From: Nocardioidaceae bacterium
GTDB taxonomy: Bacteria > Actinomycetota > Actinomycetes > Propionibacteriales > Nocardioidaceae
Direction of reading: 5' to 3'
NCBI GenBank assembly: GCA_013697585.1
Contig: JACCWP010000079.1
Span: forward strand, 1 to 33,190
Length of the DNA: 33,190 nucleotides
This document shows, one piece after another, positions 1 through 8,745 of this stretch (the stretch's first letter is position 1; every line of letters starts with the position of its first letter). Both the position numbers and the translations under genes were made by a program. Under the pieces are notes generated by a model. That model was not told the origin of the DNA, searched no databases, and saw only the letters and a list, made by a program, of their open reading frames with translations.

Positions 1-80
1 CCGACGTCAGGTCGGATCGTTCGCGCCGCCCGCGTATCCTCGGCGGGCAGCCCGCACCCGATCGAAAGCACTGACCTCCC

Positions 81-1106
81 ATGACCAGCCCCGCCCGCAA
101 GGTGTCGCTCACGGGCATCAAGCCCACCGGCGAGCCGCACCTCGGCAACCTGTTGGGCGCGATCCAGCCTGCGCTCAGGCTGACCGGCCAGTACGACTCG
201 ATGTACTTCGTCGCCGACTACCACGCGTTGACGACCGTCCGCGATGCCGACGAGCTGGCTCGGTCCAGCCGGTCGGTCGCGGCCATCTGGTTGGCTGCCG
301 GTCTCGACCCCGAGCGGTCGGTCGTCTATCGCCAGTCGGACCTCCCGGAGGTCTTCGAGCTGTCCTGGGTGCTGTCCTGCGTCGCGGCCAAGGGCCTGAT
401 GAACCGGGCGCACGCCTACAAGGCCGCGCGCGACCTCAACCAGGGTCTCGGCCGCAGCGACCTCGACGCCGGCGTCAACATGGGCTTGTACAACTATCCC
501 GTCCTGATGGCGGCCGACATCCTCATCGCCGACGCCGACGTGGTGCCGGTCGGCCGAGACCAGCTGCAGCACGTCGAGATCGCCGCCGACGTCGCCGGGT
601 CGTTCAACCACGCCTTCGGCGACCGCTACCGGCTCAAGATCCCGCAGGCGATCGTGCCCGAGGCCGTCGCCGCCAGCGTGCCCGGTCTCGACGGACGCAA
701 GATGAGCAAGTCCTACGACAACGCGATCCCGCTGTTGAGCGAGCCGGCGGCCCTCCGCAAGCTGGTCCGCCGGATCGCCACCGACAGCACGGGCGTCGAC
801 GAGCCCAAGGACCCGGACACGTCGGTGCCGTTCCAGCTTCTCGAGCTGTTCGCCGAACCGCAGCTGGCCGCTGACGTGCGGGGCCGGCTGGCGGCAGGCG
901 GGATGGGGTGGGGCCAGCTCAAGGATGCGCTCGGCGACACGCTGGTCGAGGCACTCACGCCGATCCGCACGGCCTATCACGACCTGATGCGCCCCGACAG
1001 CGACCTCGACGCCATCCTCGCTGACGGTCGGGACCGCGCCCGGGAGCGCGCCCGCCCCGTGCTCGAGGGTGTGCGGTCCGCCGTCGGCGTCGCCGCCAAG
1101 CACTGA
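81..1106 (+). CDS. trpS: Tryptophanyl-tRNA synthetase
   Basis: Class I aaRS motifs: TGIKPTGEPHLGN (HIGH-like) and GRKMSKS; full-length 341 aa. Confidence 0.95.
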   Translation: MTSPARKVSLTGIKPTGEPHLGNLLGAIQPALRLTGQYDSMYFVADYHALTTVRDADELARSSRSVAAIWLAAGLDPERSVVYRQSDLPEVFELSWVLSCVAAKGLMNRAHAYKAARDLNQGLGRSDLDAGVNMGLYNYPVLMAADILIADADVVPVGRDQLQHVEIAADVAGSFNHAFGDRYRLKIPQAIVPEAVAASVPGLDGRKMSKSYDNAIPLLSEPAALRKLVRRIATDSTGVDEPKDPDTSVPFQLLELFAEPQLAADVRGRLAAGGMGWGQLKDALGDTLVEALTPIRTAYHDLMRPDSDLDAILADGRDRARERARPVLEGVRSAVGVAAKH

Positions 1107-1114
1107 GGAGGACC

Positions 1115-2101
1115 ATGGAGCAGCGCACGCTGGGACGTACGGGTCGTCAGGTCTCAGCGGTCGGCCAGGGCTGTTGGCAGATCGGCGAGGGCTGGGGCGA
1201 CGTTGCCGAGGACGACGCCCTGGGGGTGCTGAACGCAGCGATCGACTCGGGTGTCACTTTCCTCGACACGGCCGACGCCTACGGTGACGGGCGCAGCGAG
1301 CAGCTCGTCGGTCGGGTGCTGAGCACGCGCAATGACGTCGATGTCTTCGTCGCCACCAAGATGGGCCGACGCGCCGACCCGTTCGTGCCCGAGGCGTTCA
1401 CGATGGGCGCCTTCCGCGGCTGGCTCGATCGCAGCCGCACCAACCTCGGGGTGGACACGATCGACCTCGTCCAGCTGCACTGCCCGCCTGGCCCGGTCTA
1501 TGACGACGACCGGGTCTTCGATGACCTCGACACGCTGGTGGACGAGGGGGTCGTCGCGGCCTACGGCGTGTCTGTCGAGACCGTCGACGAGGCGCTCCGC
1601 GCGATCGCCCGACCGCACCTGGCCAGCGTCCAGATCATCGTGAACGTCTTCCGCCGCAAGCCGCTCGAGCAGGTGCTGCCGGCTGCCGCGGCTGCCGGGG
1701 TGGGGATCGTCGCGCGGGTGCCGCTCGCCAGCGGGCTGCTCTCGGGCGGGTACGACGAGAGCACGACGTTCGACGACGACGACCACCGCACCTTCAACCG
1801 CGGCGGCGAGATGTTCGACGTCGGCGAGACGTTCAGCGGTGTGCCGTTCGACGTCGGGGTGCGTGCTGCCCGCCAGGTGGCAGCCCTGACTCCCGCCGGG
1901 GCGACGACCGCACAGCTGGCGCTGCGATGGGTGATCGACCAACCCGGCGTCACGGCCGTGATCCCGGGTGCGCGCTCGGCCGACCAGGCGCGAGGCAACG
2001 CGGCCGCCGCCGCCCTCCCGCCGCTCGACAGCGAACGGTTGGGTGCGCTCGAAGGCATCTACGAGCGTGCGGTACGTGAGCACGTGCACCACCGGTGGTA
2101 G
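1115..2101 (+). CDS. Aldo/keto reductase family oxidoreductase
   Basis: AKR features: RTLGRTGRQVSAVGQGCW, DTADAYGDGRSEQLVG, DLVQLHCP, AVIPGARS; GAGGAGG RBS before ATG 1115. Confidence 0.92.
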   Translation: MEQRTLGRTGRQVSAVGQGCWQIGEGWGDVAEDDALGVLNAAIDSGVTFLDTADAYGDGRSEQLVGRVLSTRNDVDVFVATKMGRRADPFVPEAFTMGAFRGWLDRSRTNLGVDTIDLVQLHCPPGPVYDDDRVFDDLDTLVDEGVVAAYGVSVETVDEALRAIARPHLASVQIIVNVFRRKPLEQVLPAAAAAGVGIVARVPLASGLLSGGYDESTTFDDDDHRTFNRGGEMFDVGETFSGVPFDVGVRAARQVAALTPAGATTAQLALRWVIDQPGVTAVIPGARSADQARGNAAAAALPPLDSERLGALEGIYERAVREHVHHRW

Positions 2102-2153
2102 GCAGACGAGCTTGCCGGCGCGCCCTCTGCCGGGTCGCGGATAACCTCGCCGG

Positions 2154-3650
2154 GTGACGCAGACGAGGATCGCGGTGGCCGCGCCCAACGGCCTCGCCAC
2201 CGCGGGGGCCACCAGGGTGGCAGCCGAGGGTGGCAACGCGGTCGACGCCGCGCTCGCGGCTGCCCTGGTGACCATGGTCAGCGAGCCGGGCCTGGTGTCG
2301 CTCGCGTCCGGCGCCTACGTCACCGTTCAGCCCGTCGACGGGGGTGATCCCGTGACCATCGACGGCTGGGTGCTGATCCCCGGCGCTGGCCTGCCTCCCG
2401 AGCGCCTCGGCCTCGGGACGTGGGACATCTACACCGAGTACGGCGGGGGCACGACGATGACGATCGGCCACGGCTCGGTGGCCGTCCCGGGCACGCTGCG
2501 GGCGCTCGAGCTCGCGCACCGGCGCTATGGGAACGCCCCGTGGGCGGACGTGTTCGCTCCGGCCATCGAGGGCGCCCGCGGCGGGTTCCCGATCGGCACC
2601 GCCACCCACCGCTATCTCGAGTTCGTGCACGAGCTGGTCTTCGGCTGGCACCCCGACAGCCACGCCGTGCTGCACGACGGCGACGGTGGCCTGCTGCCCG
2701 CGGGCTCGACGGTCGTCGTGCCGGCCCTCGCCGACTCGCTGCAGCTGATCGCCGCCGAAGGCGCAGACGCCTTCTACGTCGGCGATCTGGCCCGGCTCGT
2801 CACCGCGGACATGGCCGAGCACGACGGGATGCTCACGATGGCCGACCTGGCGGCGTACGAGGCCGTGCCGCGGCCTGCCCTGACGCTCGACCACGGTGGG
2901 TGGCGGCTGGCGACGAATCCGCCCCCGGCTCGGGGCGGTGCCGCTGCGGCGGCCATCCTCGCCCGACTCGGCCCAGCACCGCTCGCCGGGACCTGGGACG
3001 CAGCCGAGCTGCGCCGGCTGGTCGACGCGCAGCGCGAGGTGCTTGCCGCCGAGCCGGCCGAGCCTGCCTCGCCGAGCACGGCGCACATCTCGGTCGTCGA
3101 CGACGCGGGGAGCGCCTGCGCGATCACGGTGTCGTCGGGCTACTGCTCCGGAGTGCTCACCCCCGGCACCGGGATCTGGCTGAACAACTGCCTCGGCGAG
3201 CAGGAGCTGTTGCCCGCCGGGCCGGCTGCGCTGCGGCCCGGTGACCGAATGCCGTCCAACATGGCGCCCACCGTCGGCCGGCGCGCTGCGGACGGCGCCG
3301 TGCTCGCGATCGGCACCCCTGGCTCCGACCGCATCCCGACCGCGCTGGCGCAGGTGCTCGCCCTGCATCTGAGTGGGCGGCTCGACCTCGCACCCGCGGT
3401 GGCGCATCCGCGGGTGCACGTACGCATCCGTGCCACCACCGACCCGCCGGTTCGTGTCGACCACGAGGCCGACCTGCAGCTGCCCGACGGGCTGGACGCT
3501 CCCACGCTGGTGATGCCGGCGAACTCGATGTACTTCGGCGGTGTGGGCGTCGCGCAGTGGAGCCCCGCTGGCGGGCTGGCGGCTGCCGGCGATCCGCGAC
3601 GCACCGGCGTGGTCGCGGTCACCGGTGACTCGAGCGCTCAGGCCGACTGA
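2154..3650 (+). CDS. Gamma-glutamyltransferase family protein (Ntn hydrolase)
   Basis: GGT-like N-terminus (AAPNGLATAGATRVAAEGGNAVDAALAAAL), predicted Thr nucleophile region STAHISVVDDAG, later MPSNMAPTV; GTG start. Confidence 0.85.
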   Translation: MTQTRIAVAAPNGLATAGATRVAAEGGNAVDAALAAALVTMVSEPGLVSLASGAYVTVQPVDGGDPVTIDGWVLIPGAGLPPERLGLGTWDIYTEYGGGTTMTIGHGSVAVPGTLRALELAHRRYGNAPWADVFAPAIEGARGGFPIGTATHRYLEFVHELVFGWHPDSHAVLHDGDGGLLPAGSTVVVPALADSLQLIAAEGADAFYVGDLARLVTADMAEHDGMLTMADLAAYEAVPRPALTLDHGGWRLATNPPPARGGAAAAAILARLGPAPLAGTWDAAELRRLVDAQREVLAAEPAEPASPSTAHISVVDDAGSACAITVSSGYCSGVLTPGTGIWLNNCLGEQELLPAGPAALRPGDRMPSNMAPTVGRRAADGAVLAIGTPGSDRIPTALAQVLALHLSGRLDLAPAVAHPRVHVRIRATTDPPVRVDHEADLQLPDGLDAPTLVMPANSMYFGGVGVAQWSPAGGLAAAGDPRRTGVVAVTGDSSAQAD

Positions 3651-3731
3651 CGGCTGAACACCGGGCTAACGGTCGCCGATCATCCGCAGCGGGCACTGGT
3701 GGGATTGTCCCTTTCGGGGCACGATGCCGAC

Positions 3732-4892
3732 ATGAGACTGCCCAGACTGCTGTACGGCGCTGTCGCCGTCACCGTGTCCGTCGTCATGTCCCTCGGCGCT
3801 CTGCTTGCCCCCACCAGCGCGGCGGGGAATGCTGCGCCGAACGACTCCAGCACCTCCGCCGATCCGCAGCGGCAGGTCGCGCGGCCGCTGGTGATCGGCC
3901 ACCGTGGGGCGTCCGGTTATCGGCCCGAGCACACGCTGGCGTCGTACCGGCTGGCGATCCGTCAGGGAGCCGACTACGTCGAGCCCGATCTGGTGGCCAC
4001 CAAGGACGGGTTCCTAGTCGCCCGGCACGAGAACAACATCACCGACACGACGGACGTGGCCGACCACCCTGAGTTCGCAGACCGCGAGACCACCAAGGTG
4101 ATCGACGGCGACTCGATGACCGGATGGTTCACCGAGGACTTCACGCTCGCCGAGCTGCGCACCCTCCGCGCGGTCGAGCGACTGCCAGACATTCGACCGC
4201 GCAACACCCGTTACGACGGGCGGTTCCAGGTCCCGACCTTCGAGCAGGTCCTGGACCTGCTGGACCGCGTCGAGGCGCGTACCGGCGAGCGGGTCGGGGT
4301 CTATCCCGAGACCAAGCATCCCACCTACTTCCGCTCGATCGGGCTGCCGCTCGAGCGACGGCTCGTGCGGCGGCTGGATGCGCACGACCTCGACAGCTTC
4401 CGGTCGAAGGTGTTCCTGCAAAGCTTCGAGACCCGCAACCTGCGGATGCTGAACCGGATGACGTCCAACAAGCTGGTGCAGCTGCTCGACTCGTCGGGCG
4501 CGCCCTACGACTTCGTCGCCTCGGGTGACCCGCGTACGTACGCCGACCTGGTGACACCCGAGGGTCTGCGGTTTATCGCCCAGTACGCCGACGGGATCGG
4601 TCCGAACAAGGACCTGGTGATCCCGCGCGACCGCCGCGGGTTCCTGGTCGAGCCGACCGACCTCGTCGACGACGCACACGCCGAAGGGTTGCTCGTGCAC
4701 GCGTTCACGTTCCGCAGCGAGAACGAGTTCCTGCCCGCCGACTTCCGCCGCGGCGACGACCCGGCCAGGCACGGGGATGCGATCGCCGAGGACCTGCTGT
4801 TCCTGCAGCAGGGCCTGGACGGCTTCTTCACCGACTTCCCCGACACCGGGGTGCGGGCGCGCAACCTCTACGCCGCACGGGTGAGCGGCTGA
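3732..4892 (+). CDS. Secreted glycerophosphodiester phosphodiesterase
   Basis: GDPD motif IGHRGASGYRPEHTLASYRLAIRQGADYVEPDLVATKDG plus N-terminal signal peptide; start refined to ATG 3732 within ORF 3699..4892. Confidence 0.9.
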   Translation: MRLPRLLYGAVAVTVSVVMSLGALLAPTSAAGNAAPNDSSTSADPQRQVARPLVIGHRGASGYRPEHTLASYRLAIRQGADYVEPDLVATKDGFLVARHENNITDTTDVADHPEFADRETTKVIDGDSMTGWFTEDFTLAELRTLRAVERLPDIRPRNTRYDGRFQVPTFEQVLDLLDRVEARTGERVGVYPETKHPTYFRSIGLPLERRLVRRLDAHDLDSFRSKVFLQSFETRNLRMLNRMTSNKLVQLLDSSGAPYDFVASGDPRTYADLVTPEGLRFIAQYADGIGPNKDLVIPRDRRGFLVEPTDLVDDAHAEGLLVHAFTFRSENEFLPADFRRGDDPARHGDAIAEDLLFLQQGLDGFFTDFPDTGVRARNLYAARVSG

Positions 4893-4922
4893 TCGGATAG
4901 GACGGAGCCCAGCCGCCCCCCA

Positions 4923-4990
4923 CCCCGGAACTGGCGGAGACACGCGGACGACACGCCGCAACGGCCGACCAGCTTCCGCCAGTTCCTGGG
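4923..4990. repeat. Intergenic inverted repeat / hairpin (copy 1 of a dispersed element)
   Basis: Perfect 12-bp arms ggaactggcgga (4927-4938) / tccgccagttcc (4975-4986) with 36-nt loop; lies between convergent genes; similar to 8629-8686. Confidence 0.75.
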
Positions 4991-5030
4991 GGCCGCGGGT
5001 CGGGCTGACGGACCAGCCACCTGCCGGCCG

Positions 5031-6812
5031 TCAGGTGCGGGTGGGTTCGCCGTGCCACGACCGCCACAGCTCGGCGTACGAGCCGCCCGACTCGATGAGG
5101 TCATCGTGCGGGCCGACCTCGGCCACGACACCGTCCTCGACCACGGCGACCCGGTCAGCATCGTGTGCGGAGAACAACCGGTGCGCGATCGCGACGACCG
5201 TACGTCCGTCGACCACCGCCGCCAACGACCGTTCCAGGTGCCGCGCCGAGCGGGGATCGAGCAGCGAGGTCGCCTCGTCGAGCACCAGCGTGTGTGGGTC
5301 GGCGAGCACCAGCCGGGCCAGTGCGAGCTGCTGCGCCTGTGCTGGGGTCAGCACATGGCCGCCCGAGCCGATGGTGGTGTCCAGACCGGCGGGCAGCTCC
5401 TCGGCCCATCCGAGCGCGTCGACGGCGTCGAGGGCACCCCACAGTCGCCGATCGAGCTTCGCCGACCAGCTGGCCGAGCCGCTGAACGGTTCGTCGAGCG
5501 CCATCACCAGGTTGTCCCGCACCGTCCCGACGAACACGTGGTGCTCCTGGGTCACCAACGCCACGTGGCCGCGCAGCTCGTCGAGCGGCAGCTCGGTCAG
5601 GCCGACGTCGCCGACCGTGACGGTGCCCACCCGCGGCGGGTGGATGCCCGCCAGCAGCCGGCCAAGGGTCGACTTGCCCGCGCCGGACGGCCCAACCACC
5701 GCGAGTCGCTCGCCCACGCGCAGGTCGAGGTCGACGCCGTGCAGCACGTCGCGCCCGTCGACGTAGGAGAACCGCACCCCCTGTGCTTCCAGGTGCTCGT
5801 CGTCGGGCCGGCGGCCGGTGGGTGTCCGGTCGTCGGGCACGTGCGCTACCCCGAGCAGCCGGGCCAGCGAGGTGCCGGCGATCTGCAGCTCGTCTAGCCA
5901 CGAGATCAGCCGGTCGAGCGGGTCGATCAGCTGCTGGACGTACAGCGTGGCGGCTGTCACCGCGCCGAGGTCCACGTCGCCGCGGGCAAACAGGGCGCCG
6001 CCCACCAGCAGAGTGCAGACGGTCGGCACCAGGTAGCCGAGCTCGACAGTCGGAAACCACACCGTGCGCAGGAACAGCGTGCGCCGCTCGCAGCGCGCCG
6101 ACTCAGCCACCGCGGCCCCGGTGCGGTCGCGTCGGGCCCGCTGCAGCCCGAGCGCCTCCACGGTGCGGGCGCCCTCGACCGTCTCGGCGAGCACCGCGCT
6201 GATCGCGCCGTACGACGCGTGCTCGGCGAGGTAGGCGGGCTGGGCGCGCCGGATGTACCAGTGGGTTCCGGCCCACAGCATCGGTACGCCGAGCAGCAGC
6301 GGGACCGCCACCCACCAGCCGACGAACAAGCACGCCACGACCGTCAGGACCGTGGTGATGAGGGCGATCAAGGTCTCGGGCACCGCGTAGCGCAGCGACC
6401 AACCGAGCTGGTCGACGTCGCGGGACGCCCGGGTCAGGAGGTCACCGGTGCCGGCGCGCTCGACGGTACCGACCGGCAGGGCCAGCGAGTTCTTGACGAA
6501 GTCCTCGCGCAGCTCGGCCAGCGCCTTCTCGCCGAGCACAGTGGACGCGTACCGGGCGAAGTACGTCAGCAGGCCCTGTGCCACCAGCGCAACCGCCAGC
6601 CAGCCGACGACCTCGTCGACGTGCCCGAGGGTGGTTCCCTGCTCGACGCTCTGCACCAAGTCGCCGAGCAGCCACGGCCCCGCCAGCCCCGCCAGCGCGG
6701 CCAGGGCGTGCAGCGCGACGACCCGACGCAGGTCACCCGGGTGGCGACGGGCGAGGCTGCGGGCATACCTGCGCACGGCGCGGCCGTCGGCCACGGGCAG
6801 AAGCTCGCTCAC
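5031..6812 (-). CDS. ABC exporter subunit (TMD-NBD) with intact Walker A/B and degenerate signature motif
   Basis: Walker A GPSGAGKST, Walker B LVLDEATS, H-loop AHR; signature position reads LTPAQAQQ; N-terminal ABC transmembrane domain. Confidence 0.93.
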   Translation of the reverse strand: MSELLPVADGRAVRRYARSLARRHPGDLRRVVALHALAALAGLAGPWLLGDLVQSVEQGTTLGHVDEVVGWLAVALVAQGLLTYFARYASTVLGEKALAELREDFVKNSLALPVGTVERAGTGDLLTRASRDVDQLGWSLRYAVPETLIALITTVLTVVACLFVGWWVAVPLLLGVPMLWAGTHWYIRRAQPAYLAEHASYGAISAVLAETVEGARTVEALGLQRARRDRTGAAVAESARCERRTLFLRTVWFPTVELGYLVPTVCTLLVGGALFARGDVDLGAVTAATLYVQQLIDPLDRLISWLDELQIAGTSLARLLGVAHVPDDRTPTGRRPDDEHLEAQGVRFSYVDGRDVLHGVDLDLRVGERLAVVGPSGAGKSTLGRLLAGIHPPRVGTVTVGDVGLTELPLDELRGHVALVTQEHHVFVGTVRDNLVMALDEPFSGSASWSAKLDRRLWGALDAVDALGWAEELPAGLDTTIGSGGHVLTPAQAQQLALARLVLADPHTLVLDEATSLLDPRSARHLERSLAAVVDGRTVVAIAHRLFSAHDADRVAVVEDGVVAEVGPHDDLIESGGSYAELWRSWHGEPTRT

Positions 6813-6837
6813 GTCGTCACCTCCTGGCTGGTCAGCA

Positions 6838-8538
6838 TCAGTCGTCCTCGCGGGTCACCGCGCGGCGGTAGCGCCGGTCCGTCTGCAGCAGCTGGTGGTG
6901 GGTCCCGGTGGCGGCCACTCGCCCGTCGACCACGAACGCGACCTCGTCGACCCGGTCGAGCAGCAGCGGGCTGGAGGTCGTCACGACGGTCGTCCTTCCC
7001 TTTCGGTGCGCGGCCAGGCCCGCCGCGACGCGTGCCTCGGTGTGCGCGTCCACCGCCGACGTCGGCTCCACCAGAACGAGGACGTCGGGCTCGGCGACCA
7101 GCGCCCGCGCCAGCACCACGCGCTGGCGTTGCCCGCCGGACAACGAGCGACCCCGCTCCTCCACCACCGAGTCCCAGCCCTCGGGCAGCGCCTCGAGCAA
7201 GTCCTCGGCTGAGGCGGCCGTCAGCGCGCGGGACAGCTCGTACTGGGCCGCCCGCCCCCACGGGTCGACCGCGGTCCGCAGCGGCCCGGCGAACACGGTC
7301 GCGCTCGCGTCACTGACGAGGATCCGCTCGCGCACCTGTGTCCGTGCTGCTGCGCGCAACGTAACGGCGCCGTACGTCACGGACGAGTCGACGTAGCGGC
7401 CGAGCCGGTCGGCGATGAGCGCTCCCTGGTCGGGGTTGTCGGTCACCACCGCGGTCAGCCGCCCGGGCGGGACGACCAGTCCCGACTCCGGGTCCACCAG
7501 CGTTGCCGTCATCGGCAGGTCCACCGGATTGGCCGGATCGGTCAGTGCCGGTTGCACCGCCCAGACGGTGCAGAACCTCCGGGCGGCGACCAGCGCCCGG
7601 ATCGCCTTGTTGGCGAACTCGGTGGCGGTACGCAGCGGCAGCATCAGGAACGCCGCATAGCCGTACAACGCCACCAGCTCGCCGGGCGTGATCTCGCCAC
7701 GCACCGCGGACCGGGCACTGAGCCAGACGACGACCACCACGAAGACCCCAGGCAGCAGCACCTGCAGCGCGTCGAGCAACGACTGCATGCGCCCGACCCG
7801 GACGCCGGAGTCGCGGACCTGCTGCGACTCCCGGGCGTACCGCGCGTGGAAGACCTGCTCGCCTCCGATGCCGCGCAGCACCCGCAACCCCCCGACAATG
7901 TCGGTCGCGAGGCTGTTCAGGTGACCGGTCCGCTCACGCTGCGCCATCGTCCGGGTCTGCAGCGGGTGCAGCAGCGGCGCGATCAGCACCAGCAGCAGGG
8001 GCAGGCCGACCAGCACCACCAGGCCCAGGGTTCGCGAGGTGTCCAGCAGGATGAACGCCACGACCACGAAGGACACCACGGCACCAGCCATCCGGCCGGT
8101 CACGTCCATCACGTTGCCGAAGTGGGGCAGGTCGCTCGACCCCACGCTGACGACCTCGCCGGTTGACAGCTGTTGCGGCAGAGCGGCTCCGACGTACGCG
8201 CTGCGGCCCCCGACCAGCTGGATCACCCGATAGCTGGCGGTCAGCCAGTTCGCGACCGCGAACCTGTGCCGGATCACACCCGCGGCCGCCTGGACGAGCC
8301 CGGCGACGAGCAGCGCCCCGGCCCACCCGAGCAACGCGCGGGTGTCGCCGCCCGCGACCCCCTCGTCGATGGCGCGCCCGATCAGCGCGGGCATGACCGC
8401 CTGCGCGAGCATCCACACGACCCCGAAGAACATGCCTCCCACGAGGGTGCGCCACTGCCGCGCCGCCAGCCACCACACGAACCGGGCCGGCGAACGCACA
8501 TCGGGGACGCCGGGATCGGCGAAGGGAAACTCGCGCAT
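6838..8538 (-). CDS. ABC exporter subunit (TMD-NBD) with degenerate NBD (no Walker A) but intact LSGGQ
   Basis: Contains LSGGQRQRVVLARAL; Walker B position reads VLVLVEPTSAVD; no GxxGxGKS/T motif; start refined to ATG 8538 (MREFPFADPGV) within ORF 6838..8643. Confidence 0.9.
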   Translation of the reverse strand: MREFPFADPGVPDVRSPARFVWWLAARQWRTLVGGMFFGVVWMLAQAVMPALIGRAIDEGVAGGDTRALLGWAGALLVAGLVQAAAGVIRHRFAVANWLTASYRVIQLVGGRSAYVGAALPQQLSTGEVVSVGSSDLPHFGNVMDVTGRMAGAVVSFVVVAFILLDTSRTLGLVVLVGLPLLLVLIAPLLHPLQTRTMAQRERTGHLNSLATDIVGGLRVLRGIGGEQVFHARYARESQQVRDSGVRVGRMQSLLDALQVLLPGVFVVVVVWLSARSAVRGEITPGELVALYGYAAFLMLPLRTATEFANKAIRALVAARRFCTVWAVQPALTDPANPVDLPMTATLVDPESGLVVPPGRLTAVVTDNPDQGALIADRLGRYVDSSVTYGAVTLRAAARTQVRERILVSDASATVFAGPLRTAVDPWGRAAQYELSRALTAASAEDLLEALPEGWDSVVEERGRSLSGGQRQRVVLARALVAEPDVLVLVEPTSAVDAHTEARVAAGLAAHRKGRTTVVTTSSPLLLDRVDEVAFVVDGRVAATGTHHQLLQTDRRYRRAVTREDD

Positions 8539-8627
8539 AGCCTGCCCACGGTACGGATCTCGGCCTCCGGACGGCCAGCGGATTATGCCGCGCACGCCTG
8601 CGACCCCAACCGCCCCCTCGCACCCGC

Positions 8628-8686
8628 GAAGTGGCGGCGACACGCGGGCGACACGCCGTCAGGGGGAGCACGATTGCGCCACTTCC
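8628..8686. repeat. Intergenic inverted repeat / hairpin (copy 2 of a dispersed element)
   Basis: gaagtggcg (8628-8636) / cgccacttc (8677-8685); 8629-8686 aligns without gaps to 4929-4986 (43/58 identical, 27/30 over the first 30 nt). Confidence 0.75.
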
Positions 8687-8745
8687 GGTCGGCGGTCGGG
8701 GGGGTGCGCTCGCGCAGGCGCCGCGACCCGGGGAGGCTGGGCACT

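Noticed and set aside
1154-2275. 373-aa minus-strand ORF over the aldo/keto reductase
   Set aside because: Shadow ORF of a clear AKR gene.
1950-3464. 504-aa minus-strand ORF over the GGT-like gene
   Set aside because: Antisense of a well-supported CDS; low-complexity composition.
8173-8745. N-terminal extension of zwf in the ORF track
   Set aside because: Overlaps the ABC gene antisense; G6PD homology starts just after GTG 8746, which has a good RBS.
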